Shown here piece by piece: positions 1 to 10,600 of a stretch of 64,000 nt of DNA. Each line of letters begins with the position of its first letter. Position 1 is the stretch's first letter. Origin of the DNA: Methylacidiphilales bacterium (lineage in GTDB: Bacteria; Verrucomicrobiota; Verrucomicrobiia; Methylacidiphilales; UBA1321); assembly GCA_026225555.1 (NCBI GenBank), contig JAMFSY010000114.1, positions 1 to 64,000 of the forward strand. The letters run 5' to 3'. A model generated the notes under the pieces. That model searched no databases. It was not told the DNA's origin and saw only the letters and a list, made by a program, of their open reading frames with translations. Position numbers and translations under genes: made by a program.

Positions 1-3000
1 GACACCAATCTGATTGTCGATCTGGTGCAGACCGACACAGTTACCGCCAGCGATTCCGTCACGCTGATTTCCACCGGCGGGTCGATTGACCAGAACGCCG
101 CCACGGGCGCGACGACGGCGAATGTCATCGGTTACGCGCTCAATCTCCAGGCGTTCAGCGGGATTCTGCTCAACACGGAAGTCACCACGCTTAATGCCAT
201 CGATAACGGCGGCACGGATCTAAACCGCGCCAATATCGTCCTGCACAATCTTCTGACCACCGAGCTCGATGTCAGCCTCGTGGCTGCGAGCCATGGCAAC
301 ATTGATCTGACGACCGACGGCGACTTGGTTCTCGAGAACCTGCCTCAGGGTCAATCCACCTATCTCAGCACGCCCACCAATGGCGCGAACAGCCTGACGC
401 CTTACCAAGTTAACCTGACGGCGGGCGGCAAGATCATGGGCGGGACTTCTGGGACAGGTGCCACCGCACTTTTCGATGTCGTCACGGATGACCTGACGAT
501 GAATTCCGGCACGAGCCTCAGCGGCTTGGGCGACAACGACAGCCTCGTGACGGAGATATCCAAATTAACCGCTGTGACCAGCGGCCCTGGAGCCATCCGC
601 CTGACCAATCGCGGCGCGCTGGAACTGGTCAACGTCGAGACGCAAAATGGCCTGATCTTTATCCAGAACGATGCGGCCATGATCGTCGATACCGTGACGA
701 GCGACACCAGCATTTCGGCCAATACCATCGTCCTGCAAAACACGCTGGACCTCACCTCCGCCAATATCACGCTCGGCACGATCAATGCCGGAGCCCTGGC
801 CGATGTGACGATCACCTCCACGGGGGCCATCCTCGGTGGAACGAACAATCTCATTACCGGCGACACGATGACCCTGACGGCGGAAGGTCTGGAGGGCGCG
901 GCCAATTCCGCGATCGATGTCAACGTGTTCGGCTCGGTGCTCGTGGCCAACGCCACCGGCAGCGGCCAGATCCTGATTCATACGACGGGTGACCTGACGC
1001 TCAATCAGGTCGACACGGTTTCCGGCGATATTCATATCACCGCCACGGGCACGGCTTCCCTGCTTTACAGCGAGATCGAGGCGGGTACCGGCGTCAACTT
1101 CAGCAGCGATATCTATCTCACCGCGGCCGGCACGATTGGCGAATACAAGCCGACCCCCGCCAACTCGGCGCGCGCTTACAAGATCATTGGCAACGTCCTC
1201 ACGGTCCAATCCGGGGGAACGACCTACCTCGACACCATCATCCAGACGCTCAATGCGACCGTCACCGGCGATGGAACCTTGACCGAGGATCAAACAGGCG
1301 ACCTGAACGTCTATAACGCCAGCACCATCAACGGTGCCATCACGATCACCGCCATCCCGGCTGGGGTGCAGACGGGTGCGAACATCTTTATCGGAACGTT
1401 GAGCGCGGGTATTGCCGTGCTGGCGGAAAGCGACGTCAATCTCACCGCGAACGGCGGGTACATCCAGGACCTGGATATCACCACCATCACGGATCCCGCG
1501 ATCATCGCGCCGCTCAATTTCGCGCCGCTGTTGTCGGGTGACACCTTTACCGCCACGGCTGATCAGGGCATTCATGGCCTGCACACGGCGGTCACCACGT
1601 TCGATGCCACCACCACGGCGCAGAACGCCTACATCCTGGTCTCGGAGCTGAACGATATCAACATCGACCATGTGTTGATGCCCTATGGCGACTTCACGCT
1701 GACCGCCGGCGGCACGATCGACGTGAACGACCTGACGGCAAACACCGACAGCAGCACGGTCAACCTCACCTCCCTGAACAGCCGCATCCAGCAGGAGATG
1801 GGTAAGATCAATGCCAACATCCTGAACGCCTATGCCGCCACCGGCATCCAGGCCCTGACGAACATCCACGATTTGACCGCGAAGATCACCGGCACGGCGG
1901 GCGACATTAATATCCTCAATGACGGCAGCCTGACCATCGAGCAGGTTTACACGCCGCTGGGCGCTTTCGTTCTCAATCTCACGAGCGGCAGTCTCACGCC
2001 CTCGCTGCAGACGGATCCGCTGGCGAGCACGCCGGTTTACCACGTTGTTGCCAACGACATCACCATTCACACCACCACCGGCATCGGCAGCCCGGTCGAT
2101 CCCACCGGTTATCTCAGTGTCTACGCGGATGAGATCGATGGCGCCACGGCCTCGATCTCCGGCGGCATCTACATCCATAATTACAAGACGGTCCATTCGA
2201 ATCTCTACCCGAATGGATTCGACCTGAACGAAGTACTCGCGAAGGACGGTCCCATCAGCATCATTTCCGCCGGGGACATGTACGCCCGCGATGTGGAGAT
2301 CAACCAGGATGCGAATCTCAACGACATCACGCTCACGACCACCGATGCGGGGAATATCCTGCTCAACTTTGTCGGCACCGGTCTGAGCGATGCAATTCCG
2401 GGTGTGACGCCTCCCTTGAACGGACTGGCGACCTTTATCTCCGCCGGCAATATCGAGGAAGTCGATACCACACTTATTCCCATGCTGCAGGTGGTCAATG
2501 TGGTGGCCGCGAATGTGAAGTTTGACGCCACGACCGGCATCGGCTCAGGCGACGACGGAATCCTTATGACCGCCCGGTCACTCACGGCCAACACGGTGAC
2601 GGGGGACATTATCCTCGGCAATAGCTCCACCACCGATTTCTCGATCACAAATTTCACCACGGGAGCCGGCAACCTCACCTTCACGCAAAAGGGCGGCGGC
2701 GCGCTGCATGCGACCGGATTGGTGACGGAGAAGGGCAACATCAAGCTCACCGTGGGTAACGGCGCCTATCTCTTCCTCGGGACGACCTTCGCGATCGGCA
2801 ACACCAGCTTCGTCTCCGACCATATCAATTTCCAGGGCGGCCCGGATTCGATCTTCGGTACGGGCGTGCTGACGATCAATCCCGACAGCCCCACGCAATA
2901 CGTCCAATTGAACTCCTATTTCGCGAGCACGATTTACGAGCGGGCCGATACGCTGGAAATTTCGAAGTCGGGCTTCGCCGCCTTTTTTACCGATTTCCAG

Positions 3001-3537
3001 GCCATCCTGATCGGTAATCAGGTCAGCCGTCAGTTGACCTATATGTACTACGATGTGGAGGCGGGCGACGCGGCTTACCTCGGTATCCTGTCGGAGGGTT
3101 ACAACATGATGTCGCGGATTCCTTCCTGGAGCGGCAACATTGATCTCTTCCGGGTGACCGATCTGTTCCTCCCGCCGAACGACCTGACCGTGCTGCAACG
3201 GTCGGATTCTGATCAGTTCAACCAGATCCTCGATACCGAGCTGAACATTGGCGAGGACTCCGGAGATTCGGGTATGTTCGACGGTTCGGATTCCGGCGAT
3301 GACTTCTTTGCCGTCGCGCAGCCTGCGCCAGCGCGGGCTGCGCAGGTTGCGGTGCATGCCGGCCACGACCATAATCACGCGCTGATGGCCCGCCTGACGC
3401 ACGAGTCCTCGACTGAACACGATGCCTGGATCGATCAGGCCTTGATCACGACGGCGGTTGCTCTTCCGGCCGTGGCCAGCGTGAAGCCCCGATCATGGTT
3501 TGCCCGGGTCTTCTCTTCTCGAAACCGTAAAAGTTAG
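1..3537 (+). CDS. Giant filamentous surface protein, 3' part (5' end outside window)
   Basis: The reading frame is open from base 1, so the gene starts upstream; about 1178 residues are visible. The product is rich in Thr, Gly, Asn, Asp and Ala and is built from repeated short strands of the type 'GDITLT..G.L.L..V', typical of right-handed beta-helix haemagglutinin/adhesin proteins exported by two-partner secretion. The last ~250 residues differ: a globular stretch with aromatic residues, an acidic Asp/Ser/Gly linker, a His-rich patch (HAGHDHNH, near base 3360) and a basic C-terminus ending SRNRKS. There is no autotransporter barrel and no terminal Phe, which favours TPS secretion over type Va. 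No TpsB gene is adjacent; the next gene is convergent. The secretion-signal N-terminus is not visible, so the family call is inferred from composition and repeats. Confidence 0.7.
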   Translation, partial: DTNLIVDLVQTDTVTASDSVTLISTGGSIDQNAATGATTANVIGYALNLQAFSGILLNTEVTTLNAIDNGGTDLNRANIVLHNLLTTELDVSLVAASHGNIDLTTDGDLVLENLPQGQSTYLSTPTNGANSLTPYQVNLTAGGKIMGGTSGTGATALFDVVTDDLTMNSGTSLSGLGDNDSLVTEISKLTAVTSGPGAIRLTNRGALELVNVETQNGLIFIQNDAAMIVDTVTSDTSISANTIVLQNTLDLTSANITLGTINAGALADVTITSTGAILGGTNNLITGDTMTLTAEGLEGAANSAIDVNVFGSVLVANATGSGQILIHTTGDLTLNQVDTVSGDIHITATGTASLLYSEIEAGTGVNFSSDIYLTAAGTIGEYKPTPANSARAYKIIGNVLTVQSGGTTYLDTIIQTLNATVTGDGTLTEDQTGDLNVYNASTINGAITITAIPAGVQTGANIFIGTLSAGIAVLAESDVNLTANGGYIQDLDITTITDPAIIAPLNFAPLLSGDTFTATADQGIHGLHTAVTTFDATTTAQNAYILVSELNDINIDHVLMPYGDFTLTAGGTIDVNDLTANTDSSTVNLTSLNSRIQQEMGKINANILNAYAATGIQALTNIHDLTAKITGTAGDINILNDGSLTIEQVYTPLGAFVLNLTSGSLTPSLQTDPLASTPVYHVVANDITIHTTTGIGSPVDPTGYLSVYADEIDGATASISGGIYIHNYKTVHSNLYPNGFDLNEVLAKDGPISIISAGDMYARDVEINQDANLNDITLTTTDAGNILLNFVGTGLSDAIPGVTPPLNGLATFISAGNIEEVDTTLIPMLQVVNVVAANVKFDATTGIGSGDDGILMTARSLTANTVTGDIILGNSSTTDFSITNFTTGAGNLTFTQKGGGALHATGLVTEKGNIKLTVGNGAYLFLGTTFAIGNTSFVSDHINFQGGPDSIFGTGVLTINPDSPTQYVQLNSYFASTIYERADTLEISKSGFAAFFTDFQAILIGNQVSRQLTYMYYDVEAGDAAYLGILSEGYNMMSRIPSWSGNIDLFRVTDLFLPPNDLTVLQRSDSDQFNQILDTELNIGEDSGDSGMFDGSDSGDDFFAVAQPAPARAAQVAVHAGHDHNHALMARLTHESSTEHDAWIDQALITTAVALPAVASVKPRSWFARVFSSRNRKS

Positions 3538-3549
3538 GTGAGTGGGATT

Positions 3550-3578
3550 CTTCTCCGGGTCGGGTTGAGCCGGAGAAG
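3550..3578. terminator. Stem-loop between convergent genes
   Basis: CTTCTCCGG (3550-3558) and CCGGAGAAG (3570-3578) form a perfect 9-bp stem with an 11-nt loop, in the 60-bp gap between the adhesin stop and the stop of the convergent beta-galactosidase gene. It could terminate both. There is no clear T-tract on either side, so terminator function is inferred from position. Confidence 0.5.
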
Positions 3579-3597
3579 GTTCTAAAAAGTTCTCCGC

Positions 3598-6213
3598 TTA
3601 GGGCGATTCGACTTCAATCGTCGTCGTGACGGGAGGAAGACCTGAAACCGAAGCGGTCAGGGTGACGGGACCGGGGGTGTCGTAATGCGATTTCAGCACC
3701 GCCAAGGCAAGACCATGGAAAGTCTTGTGTCGGGTTCCCTGAAAAGCTTCATGATTGGTGGGATCGCCATTGTCCAGTCCAGCCAGTTCCGCCGCCGGGC
3801 CCTTGAGGGTGAATTCGATTTCATTATCGGCGTTCGGGCAGACATTGCCGTCCCGGTCGAGTAACGTGACCTTGATGAAGGAGAGATCCTGGCCGTTGGC
3901 CTGGATCTTCGTCCGGTCGGGGACGAGAGTGAGGGAAGCCGGTGCGCCCGTGGTGTGGATTTCGTCGCTGGCCACGATCTGGCCATTTTTCTTCGCCACC
4001 GCCTTCAATGTTCCGGGAGCGTAGGGAACACTCCAAGCGAGATGCAGGCTCGGTTCGGTCTTGCCTTCGGTGTTGACGATATCAACCGAAACACCGTTCT
4101 CTTTTAGCGTCGCCCGCGAGAGCACAGCCTCCGTATCGTTGGGAAAATTCTTCACGCCGAGGGATTGGTTGTTGAGAAACAGTTCCACGGAATCGGCGTT
4201 GGTATAAACCCAGACGGGAATCGATTTGCCTTCGAATCCAGGCCAGGTCCAATGGGGCAGGATATGCACCACGGGCTTTTCTCCCCACGCGGCCTGATAG
4301 AGATAATAGCGATCCTTGGGAAAACCACAAAGGTCGAGAGTCCCAAAGTACGAACTGCGCGCGGGCCATGGTGAAGGGGAGGGCTCGCCGATATAGTCGA
4401 ATCCTGTCCAGACGAACTCGCCGGCAACCCAGGGAGAACTTTGAATGGCGAGGAGGGATCGTTCGGCGCGATTGAGATACTTCGCCGGGTAGTTTCCGTA
4501 CTCAGGAACCTGGAATTTCAGGTCGCCATTCATTTGCACATTGCCGTTCGCGTCGAGCGTTATTCCATATTCACCGCGAGTACTAATGGCTGAGGCCGTT
4601 TCACTGCCAATCATGGGAAGCTCTCCATGAAACTCTTCCGGCTTGCTCGTCTTCGTCTCGGCGATTTTGGTGGGATCACCCTGGGAATAATAGCTGGGGT
4701 TATAATTGACCCCAAAGACATCCAACGCTTTCGCCAGACCGCTTGTCCAATCGTTTTCGGGCGAGGCGCAGGCCGAAGTGGTGAGGCGACTGGCATCCTC
4801 GCGGTGGCAATCGTCAACCAGACGTTGCGACATGGCGGTGACCGAATCGGGAGCGCCCAGTTTTCCTTCGCGGATTTCGTTGCCGATGCTCCACAGAATA
4901 ATGCTGGGATGATTGCGGTCACGATCGACCATCGTGCTGATATCCACGTCGCTCCATTGATCGAAGAATTGACCGTAGCCAAATTTCTTTTTGGATATTT
5001 TCCACTCGTCGAAGGCTTCGTCCATGACGAGGAATCCCATCCGATCGCAAAGATCGAGAAGCTTCGGGGAGGGGGGATTATGCGAGGTGCGAAGCGCATT
5101 GCAGCCCATGCCCTTGAGGATCTGCAACTGGCGCTCGAAGCCCCGGGACAAAGCCACCGCTCCCAGACAACCCAGATCGTGATGGTCGCATACGCCCTTG
5201 ATTTGGAAGCGCTGGCCATTGAGGAAAAATCCCTGATCCTTCGTGAACTTCAGGGTGCGAATGCCGAAGGAGATCGTCACGGCATCGACCAGCACCCCTT
5301 TGGCACGGACTTCGTTGACGGCACGATAAAGAATCGGCGTCTCGGGCGACCAAAGTTTGGCCGTGGGCAGGGAAAGCGTCAGGTCAAAGGTGGAACCTTG
5401 ATGCGCCGCGACCGGTTTGCTCGCTTCCTGGTGGGCGACTTCCTGCCCATCAGGATCAAGCACGCGGGTCGTCAGGATAACCTCGCTGGCCGTATTCCCA
5501 TCGTTCTGCACTTGGGTTTGTACACGAACCTCCGCTCCCGTGGTTGCCGCCTGGGGCGTCGTAATATAGGTCCCCCACTGGGCCAGGTGGACCGATTCCG
5601 TCGTCATCAGCCAGACATCACGGTAAAGTCCAGCGCCCGAATACCAGCGGGACGAGGGCTGCTCCACGTTCAGGCGCACGGCGAGAACATTCTCTTCGCT
5701 GCCGAATTTCGCATCCGGTGTCAGGTCGTAGTAGAAGCTGCTATAGCCGTAAGGGCGGGTCCCCAACAGCTTTCCATTGAGCCAGACCTGGCTGTTCATA
5801 TAGGCCCCATCAAATAGAACGAAGGTGTGCCTGTTTCGCGATGACTCCGGCAGCGTGAAGGTTTTCCGGTACCAACCGATGCCGCCGTTCATAAAACCGC
5901 CGCTACCGCCCGCGGGCGACTTACGATCGAAAGGGCCATCCATGGCAGCCGGATCCGTTCCGGTGACACCTTCGATCATCCAGTCGTGGGGAATATCAAG
6001 CGCGCGCCAAGAGGCGTCATTGAAGTCCGGTTTCTCTGCGCCAGTTGCTTCCCCGAGATGAAACTTCCATGTGCGATCAAACGATACCGTATCGCGCGGT
6101 TGAGTTGCTGGAGAAGGGGCGGATCCCGCCGGTTGTGCCATGCACTCGATGGGGAGAGAAGCTGTGAGGGCGATCCAGACGAGAGTCGTGAATTTGAGTA
6201 GAGCCGTTTTCAT
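3598..6213 (-). CDS. Secreted glycoside hydrolase family 2 beta-galactosidase-like enzyme
   Basis: 871 residues. A Sec signal peptide covers roughly residues 1-26 (MKTALLKFTT..., cut near CMAQ). The GH2 architecture follows: sugar-binding jelly-roll domain (~45-205, with WYRKTF and the AGLYRDVWL motif), Ig-like domain (~210-320), TIM barrel (~325-620) and C-terminal Ig-like domains. The barrel carries NALRTSHNP (372-380), NHPSIILWSIGNE with predicted acid/base Glu446, and MIGSET with predicted nucleophile Glu538. GH2 enzymes with this layout are mostly exo-beta-galactosidases, with beta-mannosidases or glucuronidases as alternatives. It probably acts in the periplasm or outside on hemicellulose or glycan side chains. 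It is the first of several secreted GH genes here, but is separated from the next by a pseudopilin gene. The ATG precedes a normal signal peptide, so the start is secure. Confidence 0.9.
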   Translation of the reverse strand: MKTALLKFTTLVWIALTASLPIECMAQPAGSAPSPATQPRDTVSFDRTWKFHLGEATGAEKPDFNDASWRALDIPHDWMIEGVTGTDPAAMDGPFDRKSPAGGSGGFMNGGIGWYRKTFTLPESSRNRHTFVLFDGAYMNSQVWLNGKLLGTRPYGYSSFYYDLTPDAKFGSEENVLAVRLNVEQPSSRWYSGAGLYRDVWLMTTESVHLAQWGTYITTPQAATTGAEVRVQTQVQNDGNTASEVILTTRVLDPDGQEVAHQEASKPVAAHQGSTFDLTLSLPTAKLWSPETPILYRAVNEVRAKGVLVDAVTISFGIRTLKFTKDQGFFLNGQRFQIKGVCDHHDLGCLGAVALSRGFERQLQILKGMGCNALRTSHNPPSPKLLDLCDRMGFLVMDEAFDEWKISKKKFGYGQFFDQWSDVDISTMVDRDRNHPSIILWSIGNEIREGKLGAPDSVTAMSQRLVDDCHREDASRLTTSACASPENDWTSGLAKALDVFGVNYNPSYYSQGDPTKIAETKTSKPEEFHGELPMIGSETASAISTRGEYGITLDANGNVQMNGDLKFQVPEYGNYPAKYLNRAERSLLAIQSSPWVAGEFVWTGFDYIGEPSPSPWPARSSYFGTLDLCGFPKDRYYLYQAAWGEKPVVHILPHWTWPGFEGKSIPVWVYTNADSVELFLNNQSLGVKNFPNDTEAVLSRATLKENGVSVDIVNTEGKTEPSLHLAWSVPYAPGTLKAVAKKNGQIVASDEIHTTGAPASLTLVPDRTKIQANGQDLSFIKVTLLDRDGNVCPNADNEIEFTLKGPAAELAGLDNGDPTNHEAFQGTRHKTFHGLALAVLKSHYDTPGPVTLTASVSGLPPVTTTIEVESP

Positions 6214-6849
6214 GTGTCAAAGGGTGGGAAGACCTGAGGCTACGATGAGGCGCTGAAGAAGAGGTCCGCCGGGCGAAGAAGAAGGAAGGGTGCGTGGAAG
6301 CCGAGCAGCAAATTAATCATCGTGAAAGACGAAAGTGCCAAGCTGCGGAGTGGTGAATTTTCCGGAAAAAATGGATTCAACTTCCCGGAAGTTCACCTGA
6401 GAGGGAGTCATTTCTGATTGGCAGGCGAAGGGCCGAAGGGCGGAAGAAAAACGCATATACCAGAAAATTAAAAGGAAGAGGCGCGCCAGCAAAGCAGCGT
6501 CTAGAATTTTCATCAAGTTTAATATTCATTTATCGGCAACGCAATTTTCGACCTCCTGTTTTGAGTCTTCGAGGTAATATTCTTGAAATTATACTCGTAA
6601 CTATCTGATTGTTACGGACAAGTGACGTTTACGTGACGCTGCTTTTGGGGCTCAAAATGGATTGACCAAACGCCTCGTTAAATGCATTTTTATGCAGTAA
6701 ATTATCCATTAAATACCGGATCCCTTCCTGATTCTTCTCGAAAGCCCGCTCTAAATATCCATGAAATCTAATCTCCTTAAGAATATTTCCTATGCTGACA
6801 CGGCTTACGGTGACTGTCTCACGCCGCTTACTAACGAAGGGATCTCTTC
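6214..6849. other. Non-coding region between divergent GH2 and pseudopilin genes
   Basis: About 640 bp, clearly more AT-rich in its right half than the flanking genes. It should carry the promoters of the minus-strand GH2 gene and the plus-strand pseudopilin. Visible elements are a direct repeat GTGACG...GTGACG near 6622-6640 and a short inverted repeat TGCAT/ATGCA at 6683-6696. A 67-codon frame on the minus strand (6313-6516) has no convincing ribosome-binding site and no recognisable homology. I see no RNA gene. Confidence 0.4.
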
Positions 6850-7512
6850 ATGAATAGGATTCAAAGAGGGAACCGAGGTTTCACGTTGGTCGAACTGCTA
6901 ACCGTCCTGGCAATCATGGCGGTGCTGACGGGGCTGAGCATTCCCGCCATTCAAGGCGCGCGGAGCACTTATAATCGGCAGGCTGCCGTGGATATTGTGA
7001 TGACAACCGTCGAGCAGGCGAGGATGGCGGCGCTTCAAAGCGGGGAAAATGTCTACGTGATTCTGGCCAAGGCCACCGACGGCGGCGTATCACCGGACGC
7101 TCTCATTGTGGCGGGCGACCCGGCGATTGGATCACTGACAACGGGGAAAGTTCTTATCACCCGCTGGATCAAATTGCCCCTGAATGTGCGTTTCCGAAGC
7201 TCGGACGGTACTTTGGCCGTCAACGATCTACCTTCCGGAGTGACGAGTGATATGTTGCCATCGATCGGCGGCCAGCCGCTCTACTCGGGTTTCACCTTCA
7301 ATTCCACCGGGACGATGGCCTACCCGGTTAGCGGTGGACTGGATCTGGCTCTTTATGAAGGAATCCGGAAGGGCGATGGGACGGAAACAGCTCAGGGAGC
7401 GTCCGCCCACGCCACCGATGGACTGAGCGACTCGGGACTCTACGAGGTTATCCGCTTTAGCCGGTACAACGGAAGGTCTTGGGCGGATGTGTCCAATCTT
7501 TTGCAAAAGTGA
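6850..7512 (+). CDS. Type IV pilin-like / type II secretion pseudopilin-like protein
   Basis: 220 residues. The N-terminus is a classic prepilin leader: a 10-residue basic leader MNRIQRGNRG, then FTLVELLTVLAIMAVL with Glu at mature position 5 and a hydrophobic helix to about residue 35. The cleavage site is Gly10/Phe11. The rest is a globular domain of about 185 residues without recognised motifs. A Shine-Dalgarno-like AAGGGA lies about 7 bases before the ATG. Verrucomicrobia encode many such pseudopilins, often in four-gene 'Verru_Chthon' cassettes; this one resembles the D-type member in size and N-terminus, but the A-C partners are absent here. It could belong to a dispersed type II secretion or pilus system. 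Precise role unknown. Confidence 0.8.
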   Translation: MNRIQRGNRGFTLVELLTVLAIMAVLTGLSIPAIQGARSTYNRQAAVDIVMTTVEQARMAALQSGENVYVILAKATDGGVSPDALIVAGDPAIGSLTTGKVLITRWIKLPLNVRFRSSDGTLAVNDLPSGVTSDMLPSIGGQPLYSGFTFNSTGTMAYPVSGGLDLALYEGIRKGDGTETAQGASAHATDGLSDSGLYEVIRFSRYNGRSWADVSNLLQK

Positions 7513-7619
7513 CGGAGATCAGCGCCCGTCAGGGCGACCTAGGACCGCAATGAATCGCCGATACCAAGGGCGAGTGCATCTGCGGAATTAAGCAAGAGAA
7601 GCGAGAAGTGACGGATAAC

Positions 7620-10600
7620 TTAGTTGCCCGGGCCCGCTCCATAGACTTCAAAACTATCGAGAGAATAACCGGCGCCGGACTTACCCGGTTGGCTGGCCAG
7701 GACCCGCACCCAACGTGCATCCGTAGGCGCGAACCTCATCCATTCGATGTCTCCCATTCCCTTGGAAGTCTTAGCCACGTCCGTCCACGATTGGCCGTCA
7801 TTGCTAACCTGGAGGGCATAGCCGAGAGCATAATCCTCTCCCCAGAAAAGCCGCACCCGATCGATCTTTTGGGCTTTCCCCAAGTCGACCATCAGCCATT
7901 GCGGTGCTCCCGGTTCGCTGCTCCACGAAGTGGTATCATCGGTATCGACCGCTTGTTCCGGGCCGGAAAGATCCAAGGCCGATGAGGCCTGAGCGGGCCG
8001 TCCCGCCGCGAGATCCTCGGCGGCATCCTTGCCCAGACCGCCATTCAAGGCCAACTGATCTTGGGAGAGAGGAACCGCCTCCGTAAAGGTGGAGGCGAGG
8101 TGGATGGTGGCGCGCTGACGGATATCGCGCGAGGAGGCCCCCACTTGAATCTCGTAGTCTCCCGCATCGGCTTTCCACTGCTTGCCGGGCACGTCAAAAT
8201 AGGCGAGATCCCGCGGCGTGATGGGGAGGGAGACAGATTTGCTCTCTCCGGGAGCCAAGGCGACTTTCGCAAAACCCTTCAATTCGCGCACCGCCTTGTC
8301 GATTTTCGGCGCGGGATCGTGGATGTAAAGTTCAACCACTTCCTGGCCGGCGCGCGACCCGGTGTTCTTGACCTGCAACGTGACGGAAAGGGGACTCTTG
8401 CCGTCCATCGTCTGTTGGGACAGTTGCAGGGGACCATACTCGAAAGTCGTATAGGACAAACCGAATCCAAACGGGAAAAGCGGCGCGATGTTCTCCTTAT
8501 CGAAGTGGCGATAGCCGACGTAGATTCCCTCGTCATAGCTGACGCGGTTTTTCACTCCGGGGAAGTGACCATAGTCGGGATAGTCTTCCCGACGGACTCC
8601 GAGCGTGGTGGGAAGTTTTCCGGAGGGATTCACATCGCCAAAGAGGATGGAGGCGATGGCGTTGCCGCCCTCCTGGCCAGGATACCAGGCTTCCACTAAG
8701 CCGGGAACCTGATCGATCCAGGGGCGCATATCCACCGGTGTGCCGTTATTCAAAACCACGATGGTCCTTTTATTCGCCGCAGCGACCGCCTGCACGAGGG
8801 CGTCTTGCCGTTCGGGCAACGACATCGACGGGCGATCGTGATGCTCGCCTTCGTTGTTCAGGGTGGAAACAAAGACAATGGCCACATCGGAATTCTTGGC
8901 TGCGTCGACCGCTTCCTGCAGTGGATCGACTCCGGGTTCTCGCCACTGAAGTCTGGCGACCGCATTCCCTCCGGCTTGAAAATATTCCAGGCAAATCGCG
9001 TGCGGTTCCCCGGCCACCAGATCGATATCGGCCGTCTGGTCTTTCGATTCCCCGGCTTTCCAGTGGTCGAGAAGCTTCTTTCCGTCCAGGTAGAGGCGGA
9101 AGCCATCATCTGCTTCGACGGCCAGCCGATAAGGTCCCGTTTTCGGCGCGGTGAGTTTTCCCTTCCAACGCACGCTGAAGTTGTCGGGGCCGATTCCCGG
9201 AACTCCCGTGGTGGGCTTGCCTGTCCAATCGAAATTCACCGTCGCATCCGTTCGCGTTTGGACAGGGGTTCCCTCGAGATTCGGATTGTTGAAGTATTCC
9301 GCGCGCAATCCGTGCGCCGTCTCGTCTCCGTCAGGAACCAGCGCGGTCTTGGGAATCGGGCTGTGATTTTCCAAGTCGCCCGAGGCGAAATGAATGGTGA
9401 TCTTGTCGCCCGCACGTTTCGTCAGGCCATCCAGGGGGCCGACCGAGTAAAAGGGAGTGACCGCAGGACTGCCTCGCGAGCCCATCTGGAGCTTCTTGGC
9501 CCCGAGACCGATCACGGCTATGGAATGGATATGGGTTGTATTCAGGGGCAGAAGATTTCCCTGATTCTTTAGGAGCACGATGCCCTGCTCCGCCAGATCG
9601 CGGGTGAGCTTTTGATGCTCGGGCGAATTCATCTTATCCGGGTTGATTTGCCAGGGGCCATCCAGTAGCCCCGTACGAATGATGGTGCGCAAAGTGCGGC
9701 GCACGTTGTCATCGATTGCCGCGAGAGTCGTCTGCCCGTTTTGCAGGGCCAGCCCGACATTTTCCGGGCTCAGATGACGAGGCGGGCCCGGCATTTCGAG
9801 GTCGTTTCCCGCATTGATCGTGGCGGCCGTCTGGTGAACGCCGCCCCAATCCGACATCACCATGCCGTCGAATCCCCAGCCCCGTTTCAGGACGTCGGTC
9901 AGGAGATAAGGTTGGGCGCTGGAGTGGGGGCCGTTGACGCGGTTGTAGGAGGACATCAACGCCCAGACGTGGCCCTCCCGCACACCCGCTTCGAAGGCGG
10001 GCAGATAAATTTCGCGCAACGCCCGTTCACTCACCTGGACATTGACGGCCCGGCGATCGATCTCCTCGTTGTTGCAGGCAAAGTGCTTGATGCACGCGGA
10101 CGTTCCCATGGCCTGCATCCCGGTGATGTAACCGACGGCCATCCTGCCCGCGAGGAAAGGATCCTCGCTGAAGTATTCGCCGTTGCGGCCGCCCAAGGGC
10201 GAGCGCTGAATATTGACTGCGGGCCCGAGAAGGATCTGGCTGCCCTCCTTCTTGTTGTGGGCCTCTTCACCGATGGCGGCGGCAGCGCGGCCGACCAGAG
10301 CCGGATCCCAGGTGGACGCCATCATCACCCCGCAGGTAAAAGCCGAGGCGGGGCCATCATTGGTTTTGTCGATGCCGCGAACGCCCGCTCCCGCATCGGC
10401 CATGCGCATCGCGGGAACCTGAAGACGGGGAATGGCCGGCGTCGTGCAGGAAGTTGAGCCACCAAGGAGCGAGATTTTTTCAGCTTCCGTGAGGCGCCCG
10501 AACAGATCATTGACCCGGTCTTCGAGCGGCACGGCTTTGTCGAGATAGGGAGCTTTGTCCTGTCCTCGCAAAGATGACGTGGCGAGCGTCAGCGACAAGG

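Noticed and set aside
565-2196. Long open frame of ~540 codons on the minus strand inside the adhesin gene
   Set aside because: It is antisense to a repetitive, GC-rich coding region; the translation is full of Arg, Asp and Gly with no motif, as expected of a shadow frame.
6313-6516. Possible 67-residue small protein on the minus strand
   Set aside because: No ribosome-binding site before its ATG and no similarity recognised; not enough to call a gene.
7523-7536. Hairpin CGCCC/GGGCG after the pseudopilin gene
   Set aside because: The stem is only 5 bp with no T-tract; too weak to list as a terminator.
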